Notes under the pieces: model-generated
Told to the model about the DNA's origin: nothing
The model's database searches: none
What the model saw: only the letters and a program-made list of their open reading frames with translations
Assembly: GCF_025965855.1 (NCBI RefSeq)
Contig: NZ_JAOPWB010000174.1
Coordinates: forward strand, 1 to 50,305
Direction of reading: 5' to 3'
DNA length: 50,305 nucleotides
From: Mycobacterium sp.
Lineage (GTDB): Bacteria > Actinomycetota > Actinomycetes > Mycobacteriales > Mycobacteriaceae
Program-made: the position numbers and the translations under genes
In this document: piece by piece, positions 28,047-37,280 of the stretch
How the letters are laid out: each line of letters starts with the position of its first letter
Position numbering within the stretch: the stretch's first letter is position 1

Positions 28047-28052
28047 CCTAGG
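28047..28052. repeat. Target-site duplication, right (CCTAGG)
   Basis: The second copy of the 6-bp duplication. Its CTA (28048-28050) reads TAG on the minus strand and is the stop codon of the HNH gene. Confidence 0.9.
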
Positions 28053-29334
28053 CGGCATGCTTTGCGAGCACGACGCGGACTCGTAATTCGACGTCGCTGA
28101 ATTCGATCGTCGGTGCGCGCGGCGAGGCCGTCGACCGGTAGGTTTTGCCCGTCGGTGTGATGAATTCCGCTGTGTGGGTGTGGGTTTCGTCCGTGCTGGT
28201 GCTGACCCGCCAGCCGGCGGCCTCCTTCGCGTAGTTGCACCGCTCGCACGAGCCCAGACCGTTGTCCGCGGTGGTGGGCCCGCCGTCGGCCCACGGCCGC
28301 GCGTGGTCGCGGTGTCGGATCGGCGCGTCGCAGTAGGGGGTGCGACAACGTTGATCTCGCAGCTCGATGAAAGCGGCCAGGCCGCGCGGGAAGAGGCGGG
28401 CCCGTGACTCCATCGCCACCAGTGCCCCCGAACGCGGATGAGCGTAGAGCCTGCGCAGCGTCGCCCGGGAGCGCCGGTTGGCGAGCGCGCCAGCGACCAT
28501 TGCCCGGGCGACCGCGGCCGGAATGGGTCCATAGCCGCAGAGGTCGGCCGGCGCGGTGGCACCGCCCAGCAGCGTGTCGTCCGAGAGGACCAAGTTGACG
28601 GCGATCGGGGCGGGGACCGCCGCGTCGCGTCCGGTGACCCGCTCCACGAGCGTGTCCGCCATGACCTGTCCGCGTGAGCGCCCGTCACAGCAGGTGTCCG
28701 CCTGGCGCCGCAGCGCCGCGTACACCGAAACTCCCTGGGTCACCGGCAGCAGCGCGGTCACATAGGTCATCGTGTCGGGCGCCGGCCGGATGGTGACCGT
28801 GCGTTCGTTCTCGGCCTTGGCCGCTCGCTCGACGACGGCATGCGGGTCCAGCCGGTAGGCGATCGCCTTGGCGGTGGCGGCCACCCGCGCGTCGCCCATG
28901 CCGTTCAGGCTGTCCGGGTCGGCGCATACCTCGGCGTCCAGCGTGCGGCGATCCTCGACGTCCAAGCACGCGCTCTCGCGCACGATCAGGGTGGCCCGCC
29001 ACTCCGACAGGGCCCCGCATTCCAGCGCCGCCAGCGTGTGTGGCATCTCGTGCACCAGCGCCTTGGCGAAGCCCAGGTGCCGCCCGCCGCGGGCCGGGGA
29101 ATCGCGTCGCGCCAAGGCGATCTCGCTGGCCAGCCCGCGGCCGCGCTGGGCAGCCGGCACCCCGGCGTCGGCCTCGTTCGCGCGGCGCAGCGCATCCAGC
29201 GCCGCGGCCAATCGCGCCTGGCCCGCGGCGGCCGCCGACTTCTCCCGCTCCAACTCGGCTATTCCCTCGATGAGCGCGGCCTCGTCGGCATTGCATTCGA
29301 ACATGCTTTCGATAATAGACCGGTCCACTGACAT
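28048..29334 (-). CDS. 13E12-type DUF222/HNH endonuclease-domain protein
   Basis: 428 residues. A DUF222 domain forms the N-terminal two thirds, ending in a C-terminal HNH nuclease motif: RDQRCRTPYCDAPIRHRDHARPW...NGLGSCERCNYAKE, with the CxxxxC/CxxC zinc cysteines. Members are the 13E12 repeat family of mycobacteria, present in many copies and of unknown role, sometimes carrying mobile elements. The stop TAG falls within the IS481 target CCTAGG. The insertion duplicated that target, so the reading frame is intact to its original last codon. A later Met (MFECNADEAAL) is an alternative start. Confidence 0.92.
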   Translation of the reverse strand: MSVDRSIIESMFECNADEAALIEGIAELEREKSAAAAGQARLAAALDALRRANEADAGVPAAQRGRGLASEIALARRDSPARGGRHLGFAKALVHEMPHTLAALECGALSEWRATLIVRESACLDVEDRRTLDAEVCADPDSLNGMGDARVAATAKAIAYRLDPHAVVERAAKAENERTVTIRPAPDTMTYVTALLPVTQGVSVYAALRRQADTCCDGRSRGQVMADTLVERVTGRDAAVPAPIAVNLVLSDDTLLGGATAPADLCGYGPIPAAVARAMVAGALANRRSRATLRRLYAHPRSGALVAMESRARLFPRGLAAFIELRDQRCRTPYCDAPIRHRDHARPWADGGPTTADNGLGSCERCNYAKEAAGWRVSTSTDETHTHTAEFITPTGKTYRSTASPRAPTIEFSDVELRVRVVLAKHAA

Positions 29335-29484
29335 CGCTAACCTGACAGGTGGGCGCGCTGGCGGAGCTGCGAAAGCTGACCGAGCGCGGCGTCGTGACCC
29401 TGGGTGACGGCCACCCGCGAGGAGTCATGCGGCGGTGTTGGCGCAGCTGCTCAAAACCGCTGATCGGCGTGAGACGATCGTGCG

Positions 29485-30366
29485 GTGCGGCTGGGATTGC
29501 ACGCGCTGGGAATTGGGGCCGGCGCCGATCGGGCGGTGATCGACGCCGTCGCGTCGGCGGCGGATGGTTGCGGCTTTTCCACCCTGTGGGCGGGCGAGCA
29601 CGTTGTCATGGTGGATCGATCCGCGTCGCACTACCCCTATTCCGATGACGGCGTCATAGCCGTTCCCGCACAGGCGGATTGGTTAGACCCGGTGATCGCG
29701 CTGAGCTTCGCCGCCGCCGCCTCGTCCCGAATCGGCGTCGCGACGGGCGTGCTCCTGCTGCCCGAGCACAACCCGGTGGTGGTGGCCAAGCAAGCCGCGA
29801 GCCTGGACCGGTTGAGCGGAGGGCGGCTGACGCTTGGTGTGGGCGTCGGGTGGTCCAGGGAGGAATTCGCCGCGCTCGGGGTGCCGTTCGAGCGACGAGC
29901 GGCGCGCACTGTCGAATACGTCGCGGCGATGCGCACATTGTGGCGCGACGACGTTGCCTCGTTCGACGGGAAGTTCGTCCGCTTCGATGCGATCCGGGTC
30001 AATCCCAAGCCGGTGCGCGATCGTCGTATCCCGATTGTGCTCGGGGGCAACAGCGATGCGGCGCTGCGGCGCGTGTCCGCTTGGGGCGATGGCTGGTACG
30101 GTTTCAACCTCGACGGGCCGGCCGCGGTGCGCGAGCGGATCGACACGCTCGAGCAACTGTGTGCGGACTCGGGGCGTGACCGTGCAGAGCTGCGCGTGTC
30201 CGTGGCGCTACGCGATCCGAGCGTCGGCGATATCGGCGCGCTCGCCGAGTCCGGCGTCGACGAATTGGTTCTGGTGGCGGCGCCGCCCGATCGTCCGGAG
30301 GCCGCCACCGGCTGGGTGCTCGCGCTGGCCGACCAGTGGATCGGGGCGCTACAGCGGCTTCGATAG
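29485..30366 (+). CDS. LLM-class F420-dependent oxidoreductase
   Basis: 293 residues, luciferase-like TIM barrel of the F420-dependent TIGR03619 type. Landmarks are the N-terminal [68 protein letters not shown] and GDGWYGFN. It is related to but clearly different from the LLM protein at 15148. The start is a GTG at 29485. It is followed 14 bp later by mbtK. The substrate is unknown. Confidence 0.9.
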   Translation: MRLGLHALGIGAGADRAVIDAVASAADGCGFSTLWAGEHVVMVDRSASHYPYSDDGVIAVPAQADWLDPVIALSFAAAASSRIGVATGVLLLPEHNPVVVAKQAASLDRLSGGRLTLGVGVGWSREEFAALGVPFERRAARTVEYVAAMRTLWRDDVASFDGKFVRFDAIRVNPKPVRDRRIPIVLGGNSDAALRRVSAWGDGWYGFNLDGPAAVRERIDTLEQLCADSGRDRAELRVSVALRDPSVGDIGALAESGVDELVLVAAPPDRPEAATGWVLALADQWIGALQRLR

Positions 30367-30380
30367 GCTGCCGGGTTGAT

Positions 30381-31007
30381 ATGAGGGAACCCGAAGTGAT
30401 CTTGCCGCGGGAACGGACCGATATCGGCGACGAGGTCCGCACGGTCCCGCCGCCGCCCATGCCAGAGGTGCCCGCACCCTACGCATTTCGTCTGGCCGAT
30501 CCGGACGCCGACGCCGAAATGATCGCGGAGTGGATGAGCCGGCCGCATTTGGCCGAGACGTGGGAATCGGTCTGGCCGGCGTCGCGATGGCGGCGCTACC
30601 TGCGCGCGCAACTCGAGGGAGACTACTCGCGACCGTTCGTCGCCAGCCTGGACGGGCAAGACCACGGGTATGTCGAATTGTACCGGGCGGCAAAGGATTC
30701 CATCGCCACCAGATACGAATGCGACCCCTACGATCTGGGACTGCACGCCGCCATCGCCGATCTGGATCTCATGAGCAAGGGAATCGCGCAGTTCCTGTTG
30801 CCGCACTTCGTGGCCAGCGTGCTCAATGCCGAGCCGCAGTGCCGCCGAATCATGTTCGATCCCGACCACCGCAACAAGACGGCGCGCCGGTTCTGTGAGG
30901 CCGGCGGCTGCGTGTTCCTGGGCGAGCACGACATGTCGAACCGGCGAATGGCGCTATACGCGTTGCCCCGCACCGCCGACGACGTGCCCAACCTTCGCGA
31001 GGCTTGA
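30381..31007 (+). CDS. mbtK: Mycobactin lysine N6-acyltransferase, MbtK-type
   Basis: 208 residues, close to the length of M. tuberculosis Rv1347c (MbtK), which transfers a long acyl chain to the N6 of hydroxylysine in mycobactin. Shared blocks with that protein are [58 protein letters not shown] and [17 protein letters not shown]. The GNAT fold with its catalytic His (RPHL) and Asp (PYDLGLH) is kept. The usual partners mbtL, mbtM and mbtN are not here. The ATG at 30381 lies 14 bp after the LLM gene, so both may share a transcript. Confidence 0.88.
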   Translation: MREPEVILPRERTDIGDEVRTVPPPPMPEVPAPYAFRLADPDADAEMIAEWMSRPHLAETWESVWPASRWRRYLRAQLEGDYSRPFVASLDGQDHGYVELYRAAKDSIATRYECDPYDLGLHAAIADLDLMSKGIAQFLLPHFVASVLNAEPQCRRIMFDPDHRNKTARRFCEAGGCVFLGEHDMSNRRMALYALPRTADDVPNLREA

Positions 31008-31016
31008 GCGCCGGGC

Positions 31017-31385
31017 TCAAACCTGCGCCGCAACCCATTGCCCGAGGACCGCCGCGGCCACGCCGAGCGCGACGCTGACGACGATGTTCGCGAGCGCCGT
31101 CCACGTCTGGCGTTCCTCAGCGAGCCGCTGCGTTTCCAGCATCCAGGTGGAGAAGGTGGTGTAGGCCCCGACGAACCCGGTCCCCACCAGCAGGGCCGCA
31201 TCCTTGCTCAGCGCCAGGCCCCCGAGGAAACCCAGCAGGAAGGCGCCGCTGATGTTTACCGTCAGCGTCCCGAACGGAAACGCGCGGGCCACCCTGCTGG
31301 CCACCGCACGATCGATCACGAAGCGCAGCACTGACCCGATGCCGCCGACGAGCGCTACGCCGGCCCAGACCAGGACCGTGGTCAC
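31017..31385 (-). CDS. crcB: Fluoride channel CrcB/Fluc, second subunit
   Basis: 122 residues, four transmembrane helices. It has the family's N in [12 protein letters not shown] and the phenylalanine-box segment [12 protein letters not shown] that lines the pore. Fluc channels export fluoride passively as antiparallel dimers. The GTG at 31385 overlaps the stop of the other crcB gene as GTGA, so equal synthesis and a heterodimer are likely. Confidence 0.93.
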   Translation of the reverse strand: MTTVLVWAGVALVGGIGSVLRFVIDRAVASRVARAFPFGTLTVNISGAFLLGFLGGLALSKDAALLVGTGFVGAYTTFSTWMLETQRLAEERQTWTALANIVVSVALGVAAAVLGQWVAAQV

Positions 31386-31780
31386 CTGCGCACCCGCACC
31401 CGGCGAACGAATGCGGTCGCCAGGTAGACGGCCAGCAGTCCCAGCACGATGCTGCTGATGGTGTATGCCGTGGCCTTGGCCCAGTGGCCGTGCTCGATCA
31501 TCCTCAGCGTCTCGACCTGCATCGTCGAGAAAGTCGTTAAGCCGCCGCACAATCCGGTGCCGAGCAGGGGGCGCCGGTAACTCGACACCGGCAACCGCTC
31601 CAACAGCCGGGTGGTGAAGTATCCGACCAGGACGGCGCCGACGATGTTGACGATGAACGTCGGCCACGGCCACTGCCCCGGGTCGCGCACCAGGACGGTG
31701 CTCAGCGCCGCTCGGGCCAGGGCGCCGATCGCTCCGCCGACGAAAACCGCGGCCAGCTCGCGATAGTCGTGGTGTGCCAC
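31382..31780 (-). CDS. crcB: Fluoride channel CrcB/Fluc, first subunit
   Basis: 132 residues, four transmembrane helices, with [13 protein letters not shown] and [12 protein letters not shown] as the conserved pore segments. The start is a GTG at 31780, 102 bp from the divergent pgm gene; a much longer open frame upstream is not protein-like. The paired crcB genes beside pgm match the pgmA-Rv3069-Rv3070 order that I recall from M. tuberculosis. I see no fluoride riboswitch in the 102-bp gap. Confidence 0.92.
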   Translation of the reverse strand: MAHHDYRELAAVFVGGAIGALARAALSTVLVRDPGQWPWPTFIVNIVGAVLVGYFTTRLLERLPVSSYRRPLLGTGLCGGLTTFSTMQVETLRMIEHGHWAKATAYTISSIVLGLLAVYLATAFVRRVRVRR

Positions 31781-31882
31781 GGCTAGCAGCGTAGGGGGTG
31801 CGCTTACAAGCGGGTGAACGCGGCAAGTACCTGAGAAGTCGAAGGCGGCGGGGCGCGTAGGGCACGGGCAGAATCGATAACC

Positions 31883-33523
31883 ATGGCCCACCCGCGCGCC
31901 GGTCAGCCGGCCCAGCCCGAAGACCTCGTCGACCTGCCCCACCTGGTCAGCTCGTATTACTCGATCGAACCCGACCCGGACGACGTCGCTCAGCAGGTGG
32001 TGTTCGGCACGTCGGGTCACCGCGGGTCGGCCCTCAACGGGGCATTCAACGAGCCGCACATCCTGGCCATCACGCAGGCCATCGTCGAATACCGCGCCGC
32101 TCACGACACCACCGGGCCGCTGTTCATCGGCCGCGACACCCACGGCCTCTCGGAGCCGGCGTGGGTGTCGGCGCTGGAGGTCCTGGCCGCGAATGATGTG
32201 GTGGCGATGATCGACTCGCGCGACCGCTACACGCCGACGCCGGCGGTCAGCCACGCCATCCTCACCTATAACCGCGGCCGCACCGCGGGGCTGGCCGACG
32301 GGATCGTCGTCACGCCGTCGCACAATCCGCCGCCCGACGGCGGTTTCAAGTACAACCCGCCCAACGGCGGCCCCGCGGACACCGACGCGACCAACGCAAT
32401 CGCCAAGCGCGCCAACGAGATTCTGCGCGGCGGGTCGGGCGTGCGGCGGGTGCCGCTGGCACGCGCGCTGGGGCGCGTCCAGCGTTATGACTATCTGGGC
32501 ACCTACGTCGACGACCTGCCCAATGTGGTCGATGTCGCCGCGATCCGCGAGGCCGGGGTGCGGATCGGTGCCGACCCGCTCGGGGGTGCCAGCGTGGACT
32601 ATTGGGGGGAGATAGCCCAGCGGCATGGCCTGGACGTGACCGTCGTCAATCCACTGGTCGACGCGACGTGGCGGTTCATGACCCTCGACCACGACGGCAA
32701 GATCCGGATGGACTGCAGCTCGCCGGACGCGATGGCTGGGCTCATCCGAACGATGTTCGCCAACCGGGACCGCTACCAGATCGCCACCGGCAACGACGCC
32801 GACTCCGACCGCCACGGCATCGTCACGCCCGACGAAGGGTTGCTCAACCCGAACCACTATCTGGCGGTGGCCATCGACTACCTGTACACCCACCGGCCCT
32901 CTTGGCCGGAAGGCATCGCCGTCGGCAAGACCGCGTTCAGTTCGTCGATCATCGACCGGGTGGTCGCCGGCATCGGCCGCAAGCTCGTCGAGGTGCCGGT
33001 CGGGTTCAAGTGGTTCGTCGACGGCCTGATCGGCGGCACGATCGGCTTCGGCGGCGAGGAGTCGGCGGGGGCGTCGTTCCTGCGGCGCGACGGGTCGGTG
33101 TGGACGACCGATAAGGACGGCATCATCCTGGCGCTGCTGGCCAGCGAGATCCTGGCCGTTACCGGATTGAGTCCGTCGCAGCGCTATCGGGAGCTGACCG
33201 CCGAGTACGGCACGCCGTTCTACGCGCGCGTCGACGCGCCCGCCGACCGCGACCAGAAGGCCCGGCTGGCCAAGCTCTCGCCCGACGAGGTGACCGCCAC
33301 GGAGTTGGCCGGCGAGCCGATCACCGCCAAGCTGACCACCGCGCCCGGCAACGGCGCCCCGCTGGGCGGATTAAAAGTCACGACCGCCAATGCGTGGTTT
33401 GCCGCGCGGCCGTCGGGCACCGAGGACATCTACAAGATTTATGCCGAGTCCTTCAACGGGCCCGAGCATTTGGCGGAGGTGCAAAAGACGGCCCGGGAAG
33501 TGGTGAACTCGGTCATCGGGTGA
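31883..33523 (+). CDS. pgm: Phosphoglucomutase, alpha-D-glucose type
   Basis: 546 residues of the alpha-D-phosphohexomutase family. It interconverts glucose-1-P and glucose-6-P in the cytoplasm, feeding glycogen, trehalose and wall polysaccharide synthesis. Landmarks are [10 protein letters not shown] near the start, the phosphoserine loop [17 protein letters not shown], the metal loop [12 protein letters not shown], the sugar-binding loop [11 protein letters not shown] and the phosphate-binding [12 protein letters not shown]. All are intact. ATG at 31883. Confidence 0.95.
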   Translation: MAHPRAGQPAQPEDLVDLPHLVSSYYSIEPDPDDVAQQVVFGTSGHRGSALNGAFNEPHILAITQAIVEYRAAHDTTGPLFIGRDTHGLSEPAWVSALEVLAANDVVAMIDSRDRYTPTPAVSHAILTYNRGRTAGLADGIVVTPSHNPPPDGGFKYNPPNGGPADTDATNAIAKRANEILRGGSGVRRVPLARALGRVQRYDYLGTYVDDLPNVVDVAAIREAGVRIGADPLGGASVDYWGEIAQRHGLDVTVVNPLVDATWRFMTLDHDGKIRMDCSSPDAMAGLIRTMFANRDRYQIATGNDADSDRHGIVTPDEGLLNPNHYLAVAIDYLYTHRPSWPEGIAVGKTAFSSSIIDRVVAGIGRKLVEVPVGFKWFVDGLIGGTIGFGGEESAGASFLRRDGSVWTTDKDGIILALLASEILAVTGLSPSQRYRELTAEYGTPFYARVDAPADRDQKARLAKLSPDEVTATELAGEPITAKLTTAPGNGAPLGGLKVTTANAWFAARPSGTEDIYKIYAESFNGPEHLAEVQKTAREVVNSVIG

Positions 33524-33595
33524 AGCCGTCGCCATTGTCGCCACATCAGCCACAGGAGTCACCACGCGGCGGCCACAACCGATCCGGGACTGCGA

Positions 33596-33609
33596 TAGCG
33601 CATGCGCTA
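33596..33609. repeat. 14-bp perfect palindrome between pgm and tRNA-Ala
   Basis: TAGCGCATGCGCTA is self-complementary without a spacer. It lies 72 bp after the pgm stop and 67 bp before the tRNA. It has no T-tract, so it is not a typical intrinsic terminator. Function unknown. Confidence 0.4.
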
Positions 33610-33676
33610 GCACGTTGCCCTCACCAGCGACTTTGAAGCCGTGTTGCCAGTGGTGTAGCTTCGATTGGCACGACTT

Positions 33677-33752
33677 GGGGCTATGGCGCAGCTGGTAGCG
33701 CACCACACTGGCAGTGTGGGGGTCAGGGGTTCGAGTCCCCTTAGCTCCACCA
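33677..33752 (+). tRNA. tRNA-Ala (anticodon GGC)
   Basis: The cloverleaf closes without mismatch: acceptor GGGGCTA with TAGCTCC, anticodon stem CCACA/TGTGG with loop CTGGCAG (anticodon GGC), T stem AGGGG/CCCCT with loop TTCGAGT, discriminator A and encoded CCA. The third acceptor pair is G3:U70, the alanine identity element. It is the intact gene at the left edge of the accessory region; copies of its 3' half recur downstream. Confidence 0.97.
33708..33752 (+). repeat. attL-like 45-bp core within tRNA-Ala
   Basis: The last 45 bp of the tRNA, from the anticodon loop through CCA, are repeated exactly at 44478-44522 in the same orientation. This is the usual footprint of integrase-mediated insertion into a tRNA 3' end that rebuilds the tRNA. 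Confidence 0.88.
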
Positions 33753-34148
33753 AAGAGGTCTTACTCGAACCGGTGCCCGAAAGGATGTCGGTGAGGGCGA
33801 GAGCTAATCCAGAGTGAGAACGATGATCCTGTGCTCGATCCGAGGCTCCCGCAAGGCGGCCTCGTTTCGTTGCTACTGTCCTTGACGCTGCGACCGCGGT
33901 GGCTGGCGTCTTTCTCGTCATTGTGAGAGCTGCGCGAAAGTCCTCGAATGGGGGGTTTAGTTCGCCCGATCCAGCTTTGCCTGAGCGACCGCCAGCATCT
34001 CCCACATGTTCATTCGAACCCTCACCCTCACTCAGGGGCGATTGAACCTCACGGCTCCGACAAAGGGGGTGCCGCACGGTATTGGGATGGCAGACCAGAA
34101 GATCAGCGACCCACGCATCTTTGAAAGTGCCTCTGACCTGCGGCTTTC
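33753..34148. other. Gene-free left arm of module A
   Basis: 396 bp without a recognisable gene. The first bases (GAGGTC, then TTACTCGAACC at 33761-33771, then GGT) resemble those after the distant 14-bp core copy (GAGGCC, then TTACTCGAACC at 48778-48788, then CGGT). Overlapping frames here are not protein-like. Confidence 0.5.
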
Positions 34149-34163
34149 TGGTGGAGCTAAGGG
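34149..34163 (-). repeat. Inverted 15-bp copy of the tRNA-Ala 3' end
   Basis: Read on the minus strand it is CCCTTAGCTCCACCA, identical to the last 15 bp of the tRNA gene. The TAG within it ends the truncated hydrolase frame that enters from the right. This places a recombination joint exactly at the core sequence. Confidence 0.75.
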
Positions 34164-34303
34164 AGCACTGGCCGCCAGGTGCGCCGCGAACCTCCCCAGT
34201 AGTGCAAGAAGACCAGCGCAGGGGTCGCGCCCCAACGTGTGTCGGCGTGAAGCACTGCACCGTCGACGTCTATGACGCGCTTGATGGTGTTCGGCGAAGT
34301 CAT
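34157..34303 (-). pseudogene. Truncated alpha/beta hydrolase N terminus
   Basis: 48 residues starting MTSPNTIKRVIDVDG. The segment PALVFLHYWGGSRRTWRPV is the oxyanion-loop region found about 25 residues into alpha/beta hydrolases. The frame then runs into the inverted tRNA-Ala core copy and stops at its TAG; the nucleophile elbow and the rest of the protein are missing. In the 160 bp upstream (34304-34463) the minus strand reads ALAIEQLAAFRRLHAS in one frame and ATALDQLIAFTGRNPA in another, possibly the frameshifted C terminus of an NmrA-like gene; this last point is weak. Confidence 0.7.
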
Positions 34304-34463
34304 TGCTGGATTGCGACCGGTGAAGGCGATGAGCTGGTCGAGTGCGGTGGCGTTGTCAGGCATCGGCACGGGTGGATCGAGGCGTGCAGCCTCCGGAAGG
34401 CAGCCAGTTGTTCGATGGCGAGCGCGGACTGGGGTAGTCCCGCGGAGATGAATACGGGGACCA

Positions 34464-35321
34464 TCACGTCTTGAGATCAGCGTCGAGGAATGAGTTCACG
34501 TCGGTGGCGAACTCGGCGTGATGCTGAAACAGGAAGCCATGGGCCGCATCGGGATAGATCTTGACCGTCGCATCGGGCAGGAGGCCGCCAAGCAGGTGTG
34601 AGTAGCGCGGCAGAATCATCCGGTCACTGTCTCCGTTGGCGACGAGTACCGGCTGAGATATGCCGGTCAACCGCTCCAACAGACTGACGTTGGGGATGCC
34701 CCACTGCACGACGGCGTCGTAGTGCGCGGTGCGGGTTGGCCAGTCCGTTGGTTCGTCGCGGTCATCGGTGCGAGCAAAGATGCGGCTGAGAAACTCGCCG
34801 CCGGCTATCCGGCTGGACTCGGACGTGGTGAAGAACGCGTGCAGCAATTGATCCCCGGTGGTCTCGGGGCTGCCGACGGCGTCAATGATGTCGGACACCC
34901 AACCGTGCATGCCTGGCGCGCCTTGCGGCGCCGTCGCGGCCAGCACGATCCGCTCGACGAGGTCGGGGCGGATCAGCGCGATCTCTTGGGCGACAAACCC
35001 GCCGAGAGAGTAGCCAAGCAAGTCGACACGGGTCAGGTCGAGCGCACTGATGAATGCGATTGCGCCGTGGGCCATCTGGGTGGCAGACGCAGGAACCTGG
35101 CCCGTTGTTGCGCCCACCCCGACGTTGTCGAATGCGATGACTTCGCGCTCTGCGGCAAGGGCGTCGATGAGCGCAGGGTCCCAGTTGTCCAGGTTGCCCC
35201 GGAAGTGCTGCAAGAGGACCAGCGGCTGCGCACTGTTCGATGTGCCCATCCGACGGTAAGAGTAGGTGACACCGTTGGCACCCGTCGCCGTCGACGTCGC
35301 GGAGTCCTGATAGCTCGCCAT
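34464..35321 (-). CDS. Alpha/beta hydrolase
   Basis: 285 residues, alpha/beta-hydrolase fold. The oxyanion region is LVLLQHFRGNLDNWDP, the nucleophile elbow GYSLGG, the acid lies in the NGDSDRMI region and the histidine in DAAHGFLFQHH. The closest style is the haloalkane dehalogenase/non-haem peroxidase-like group, but the substrate is not predictable. ATG at 35321. It is 12 bp downstream of the mycothiol-type gene on the same strand, so the two form an operon. Confidence 0.88.
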   Translation of the reverse strand: MASYQDSATSTATGANGVTYSYRRMGTSNSAQPLVLLQHFRGNLDNWDPALIDALAAEREVIAFDNVGVGATTGQVPASATQMAHGAIAFISALDLTRVDLLGYSLGGFVAQEIALIRPDLVERIVLAATAPQGAPGMHGWVSDIIDAVGSPETTGDQLLHAFFTTSESSRIAGGEFLSRIFARTDDRDEPTDWPTRTAHYDAVVQWGIPNVSLLERLTGISQPVLVANGDSDRMILPRYSHLLGGLLPDATVKIYPDAAHGFLFQHHAEFATDVNSFLDADLKT

Positions 35322-35333
35322 ACGCCCTCCTCG

Positions 35334-36119
35334 TCAGATCAAGTTGATTGCATTCAGAAAACGTTGCGCCGCATCGCGGTCGCCGTCGATTGTCAACAGC
35401 GGCTCCCATGGCAACCGCTTGGTCGACCACACCAGGAAATCTGATGTTGACGACGTCACCGTTGCGGCGGCGTCGGTCTGGGGTCTTACCGATATAGCTC
35501 CGTCAACAACACTGATCACGAAATGCACGGCGGCCGGACCGGTCAGATGAAGAGCGATCGGCGCCGAAATGCTCTGTGGCAGTGCGGGTTGCATCTTGGG
35601 GAGCCCTCCCAAAAGCCATGACACGCTTGGGCCAAGCACTGCTTCAGTCAGCGGGGGTAGGTGTTGGTCGATGGGGCCGCGCGGCTTCAAGACGTCGTAG
35701 CGCAGGTGAGTTGTCATGTCGAACGTGAACATATCGACGATGGAATGCAGCGGATACGCGCCGAGGTCTAACATCTGAGTTTCCACTGAGGCCAACGGTT
35801 CATCCTGCAATGGAGCGAATGTACTCAGCGCCTTGTTAAGTTGCCGCTGGAAGAATTCGACCACTTGCCCGCTCGCCCAGCCACGCTTTTCGTCGACCTG
35901 GATGTTGTTGAGCGCCTCGATCTTCAGATCGGGCAGGACCTCGCCGCCCACTGCGGCAATCAAATCCCCGAGGAGACACGCTTCGTGAACCACGACGTCT
36001 TGCACCGACCAACCGGTGGCCGCGCTGGGCAGCCGCCACTGATCCTCATCGAGGGTCTCGCAGACCGAGAGAATCTCTCGCGCCGCAAGCTCCATCCCGA
36101 CCATTCCCGCTTTGCTCAT
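35334..36119 (-). CDS. Mycothiol-dependent maleylpyruvate isomerase-family protein
   Basis: 261 residues. The N-terminal DinB-like four-helix domain (MDMPI_N) has the typical ATGWSVQDVVVHEACLLGDL with a metal-binding histidine, and GAYPLHSIVDMFTFDMTTHLRYD. The C-terminal part (LHLTGPAAVHFVISVVDG...) is of the SCP2-like kind often attached to it. Members isomerise or transfer using mycothiol as the thiol cofactor. It is the upstream gene of a two-gene unit with the hydrolase. Other in-frame Met codons close to the start (MVGMELAAREIL) are possible. Confidence 0.85.
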   Translation of the reverse strand: MSKAGMVGMELAAREILSVCETLDEDQWRLPSAATGWSVQDVVVHEACLLGDLIAAVGGEVLPDLKIEALNNIQVDEKRGWASGQVVEFFQRQLNKALSTFAPLQDEPLASVETQMLDLGAYPLHSIVDMFTFDMTTHLRYDVLKPRGPIDQHLPPLTEAVLGPSVSWLLGGLPKMQPALPQSISAPIALHLTGPAAVHFVISVVDGAISVRPQTDAAATVTSSTSDFLVWSTKRLPWEPLLTIDGDRDAAQRFLNAINLI

Positions 36120-36220
36120 CCTGCTGGCAATCGTTCCCGCGTCCTGGCTGAGGCACCAGTGGCGAGATAGTCACAAGATGACAAGATCTGGCCATCGGAG
36201 ATCGGCAGTCCGTCATCTCG

Positions 36221-37207
36221 TCAGTGCCCGGCGGCGTAGCTCTGTCGGTATCGCTGGGGCGACACTCCGACAGTGCGTTGGAAGTGAAAGCGCAGCGAGG
36301 CGTAGGAGCCGAACCCGGACTGCTCGGCGACGCGATCGATGGTCAGTCCAGTGGACTCCAGCAGCCGTCGCGCGCGGTCCACGCGTAACCTTGCCAGCAA
36401 TTCCATCGGTGTGGTGCCGAAATGCTCTCGGAATTGGCGGTTGAGCGTTCGTACACTCACTGACGCATGATTCGCGATGGCCTGCAGGTCGAGCTCGGCG
36501 AGTGCGTTGTCCTCCATCCACACGATCGTCGGTTGCAGCGGATGGTCGGCGTCGACGGGTCCGGCGTGCTCGATGTACTGCGCCTGACCCCCGTCCCGCC
36601 ACGCAGGTACCACTACCCGTCGCGCAGTTTGCCCCGCCAGGTCTGGGCCGTGGTGCTGGCGGATCAGGTGCAGACACAAGTCCACCCCCGAGGCGACTCC
36701 TGCCGACGTCAAGACGGGGCCCTCGTCGACGAACAGCACGCTGGGGTCGACGTCGATATCGGGATACCGTCGGGCCAATTCCTCGGCAAACCGCCAATGT
36801 GTGGTGGCCCGTCTGCCGTCCAGCAGTCCGGCGGCAGCCAGCGTGAACGCGCCGACGCACATCGATGCGATTCTGACGCCGTTATCGGCGGCGGATTGAA
36901 GCGCGACCAGTGCGCGCCGGCCTGGCTCCTCCATGAATCGATGCGACCCCGGCACCACCACCAGGTCTGCTTCCGCCAATGCGTCCAAACCGGAGGAAGT
37001 GCGGATCTCGACCTGGCCCCACTCAGCGGTCGTGCTGATCGTGGGGCGTTCCCCGCACACCCGTATCTCGTATCGGGGCACACCCTGGGCGTTGGCGCCA
37101 ATAGCACCAGCCTCCGCTGCTGCAAGGTTGGCCATGCCGAACACCTGGCCGGGAATCATCAATTCGAAACCCATGACCTGGTCCAGCGCCAGCACAGCGA
37201 CGATCAT
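36221..37207 (-). CDS. GlxA-type AraC regulator with DJ-1/PfpI domain
   Basis: 328 residues. The N-terminal DJ-1/PfpI-like domain (~1-190) has the cysteine elbow ASMCVGAFTLAAAG. The C-terminal AraC domain has two helix-turn-helices: IANHASVSVRTLNRQFREHFG and RVAEQSGFGSYASLRFHFQRTVGVSPQRYR. Such regulators usually activate an adjacent enzyme operon. It lies between the mycothiol/hydrolase pair (same strand, 101 bp downstream) and the divergent HD gene (73-bp gap), either of which may be its target. ATG at 37207. Confidence 0.92.
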   Translation of the reverse strand: MIVAVLALDQVMGFELMIPGQVFGMANLAAAEAGAIGANAQGVPRYEIRVCGERPTISTTAEWGQVEIRTSSGLDALAEADLVVVPGSHRFMEEPGRRALVALQSAADNGVRIASMCVGAFTLAAAGLLDGRRATTHWRFAEELARRYPDIDVDPSVLFVDEGPVLTSAGVASGVDLCLHLIRQHHGPDLAGQTARRVVVPAWRDGGQAQYIEHAGPVDADHPLQPTIVWMEDNALAELDLQAIANHASVSVRTLNRQFREHFGTTPMELLARLRVDRARRLLESTGLTIDRVAEQSGFGSYASLRFHFQRTVGVSPQRYRQSYAAGH

Positions 37208-37280
37208 CGTGGCTAGATCTTAGCGGTTCCCGGCTATCTGGCCACTGGTGTGCAATGCTCTGTTCCGGCACTGTTGAACC

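Noticed and set aside
31781..31882. A fluoride riboswitch upstream of the crcB pair
   Set aside because: The 102-bp gap lacks the conserved crcB-motif segments on the crcB strand.
33596..33609. The 14-bp palindrome as a rho-independent terminator of pgm
   Set aside because: It has no loop and no T-tract, and mycobacterial intrinsic terminators need a longer stem; listed only as a palindrome.
33607..34260. A 217-codon minus-strand reading frame across the tRNA-Ala gene and island left arm
   Set aside because: It reads through the tRNA on the opposite strand and its sequence is Arg/Ser/Thr-rich without any domain; it is a high-GC artefact.
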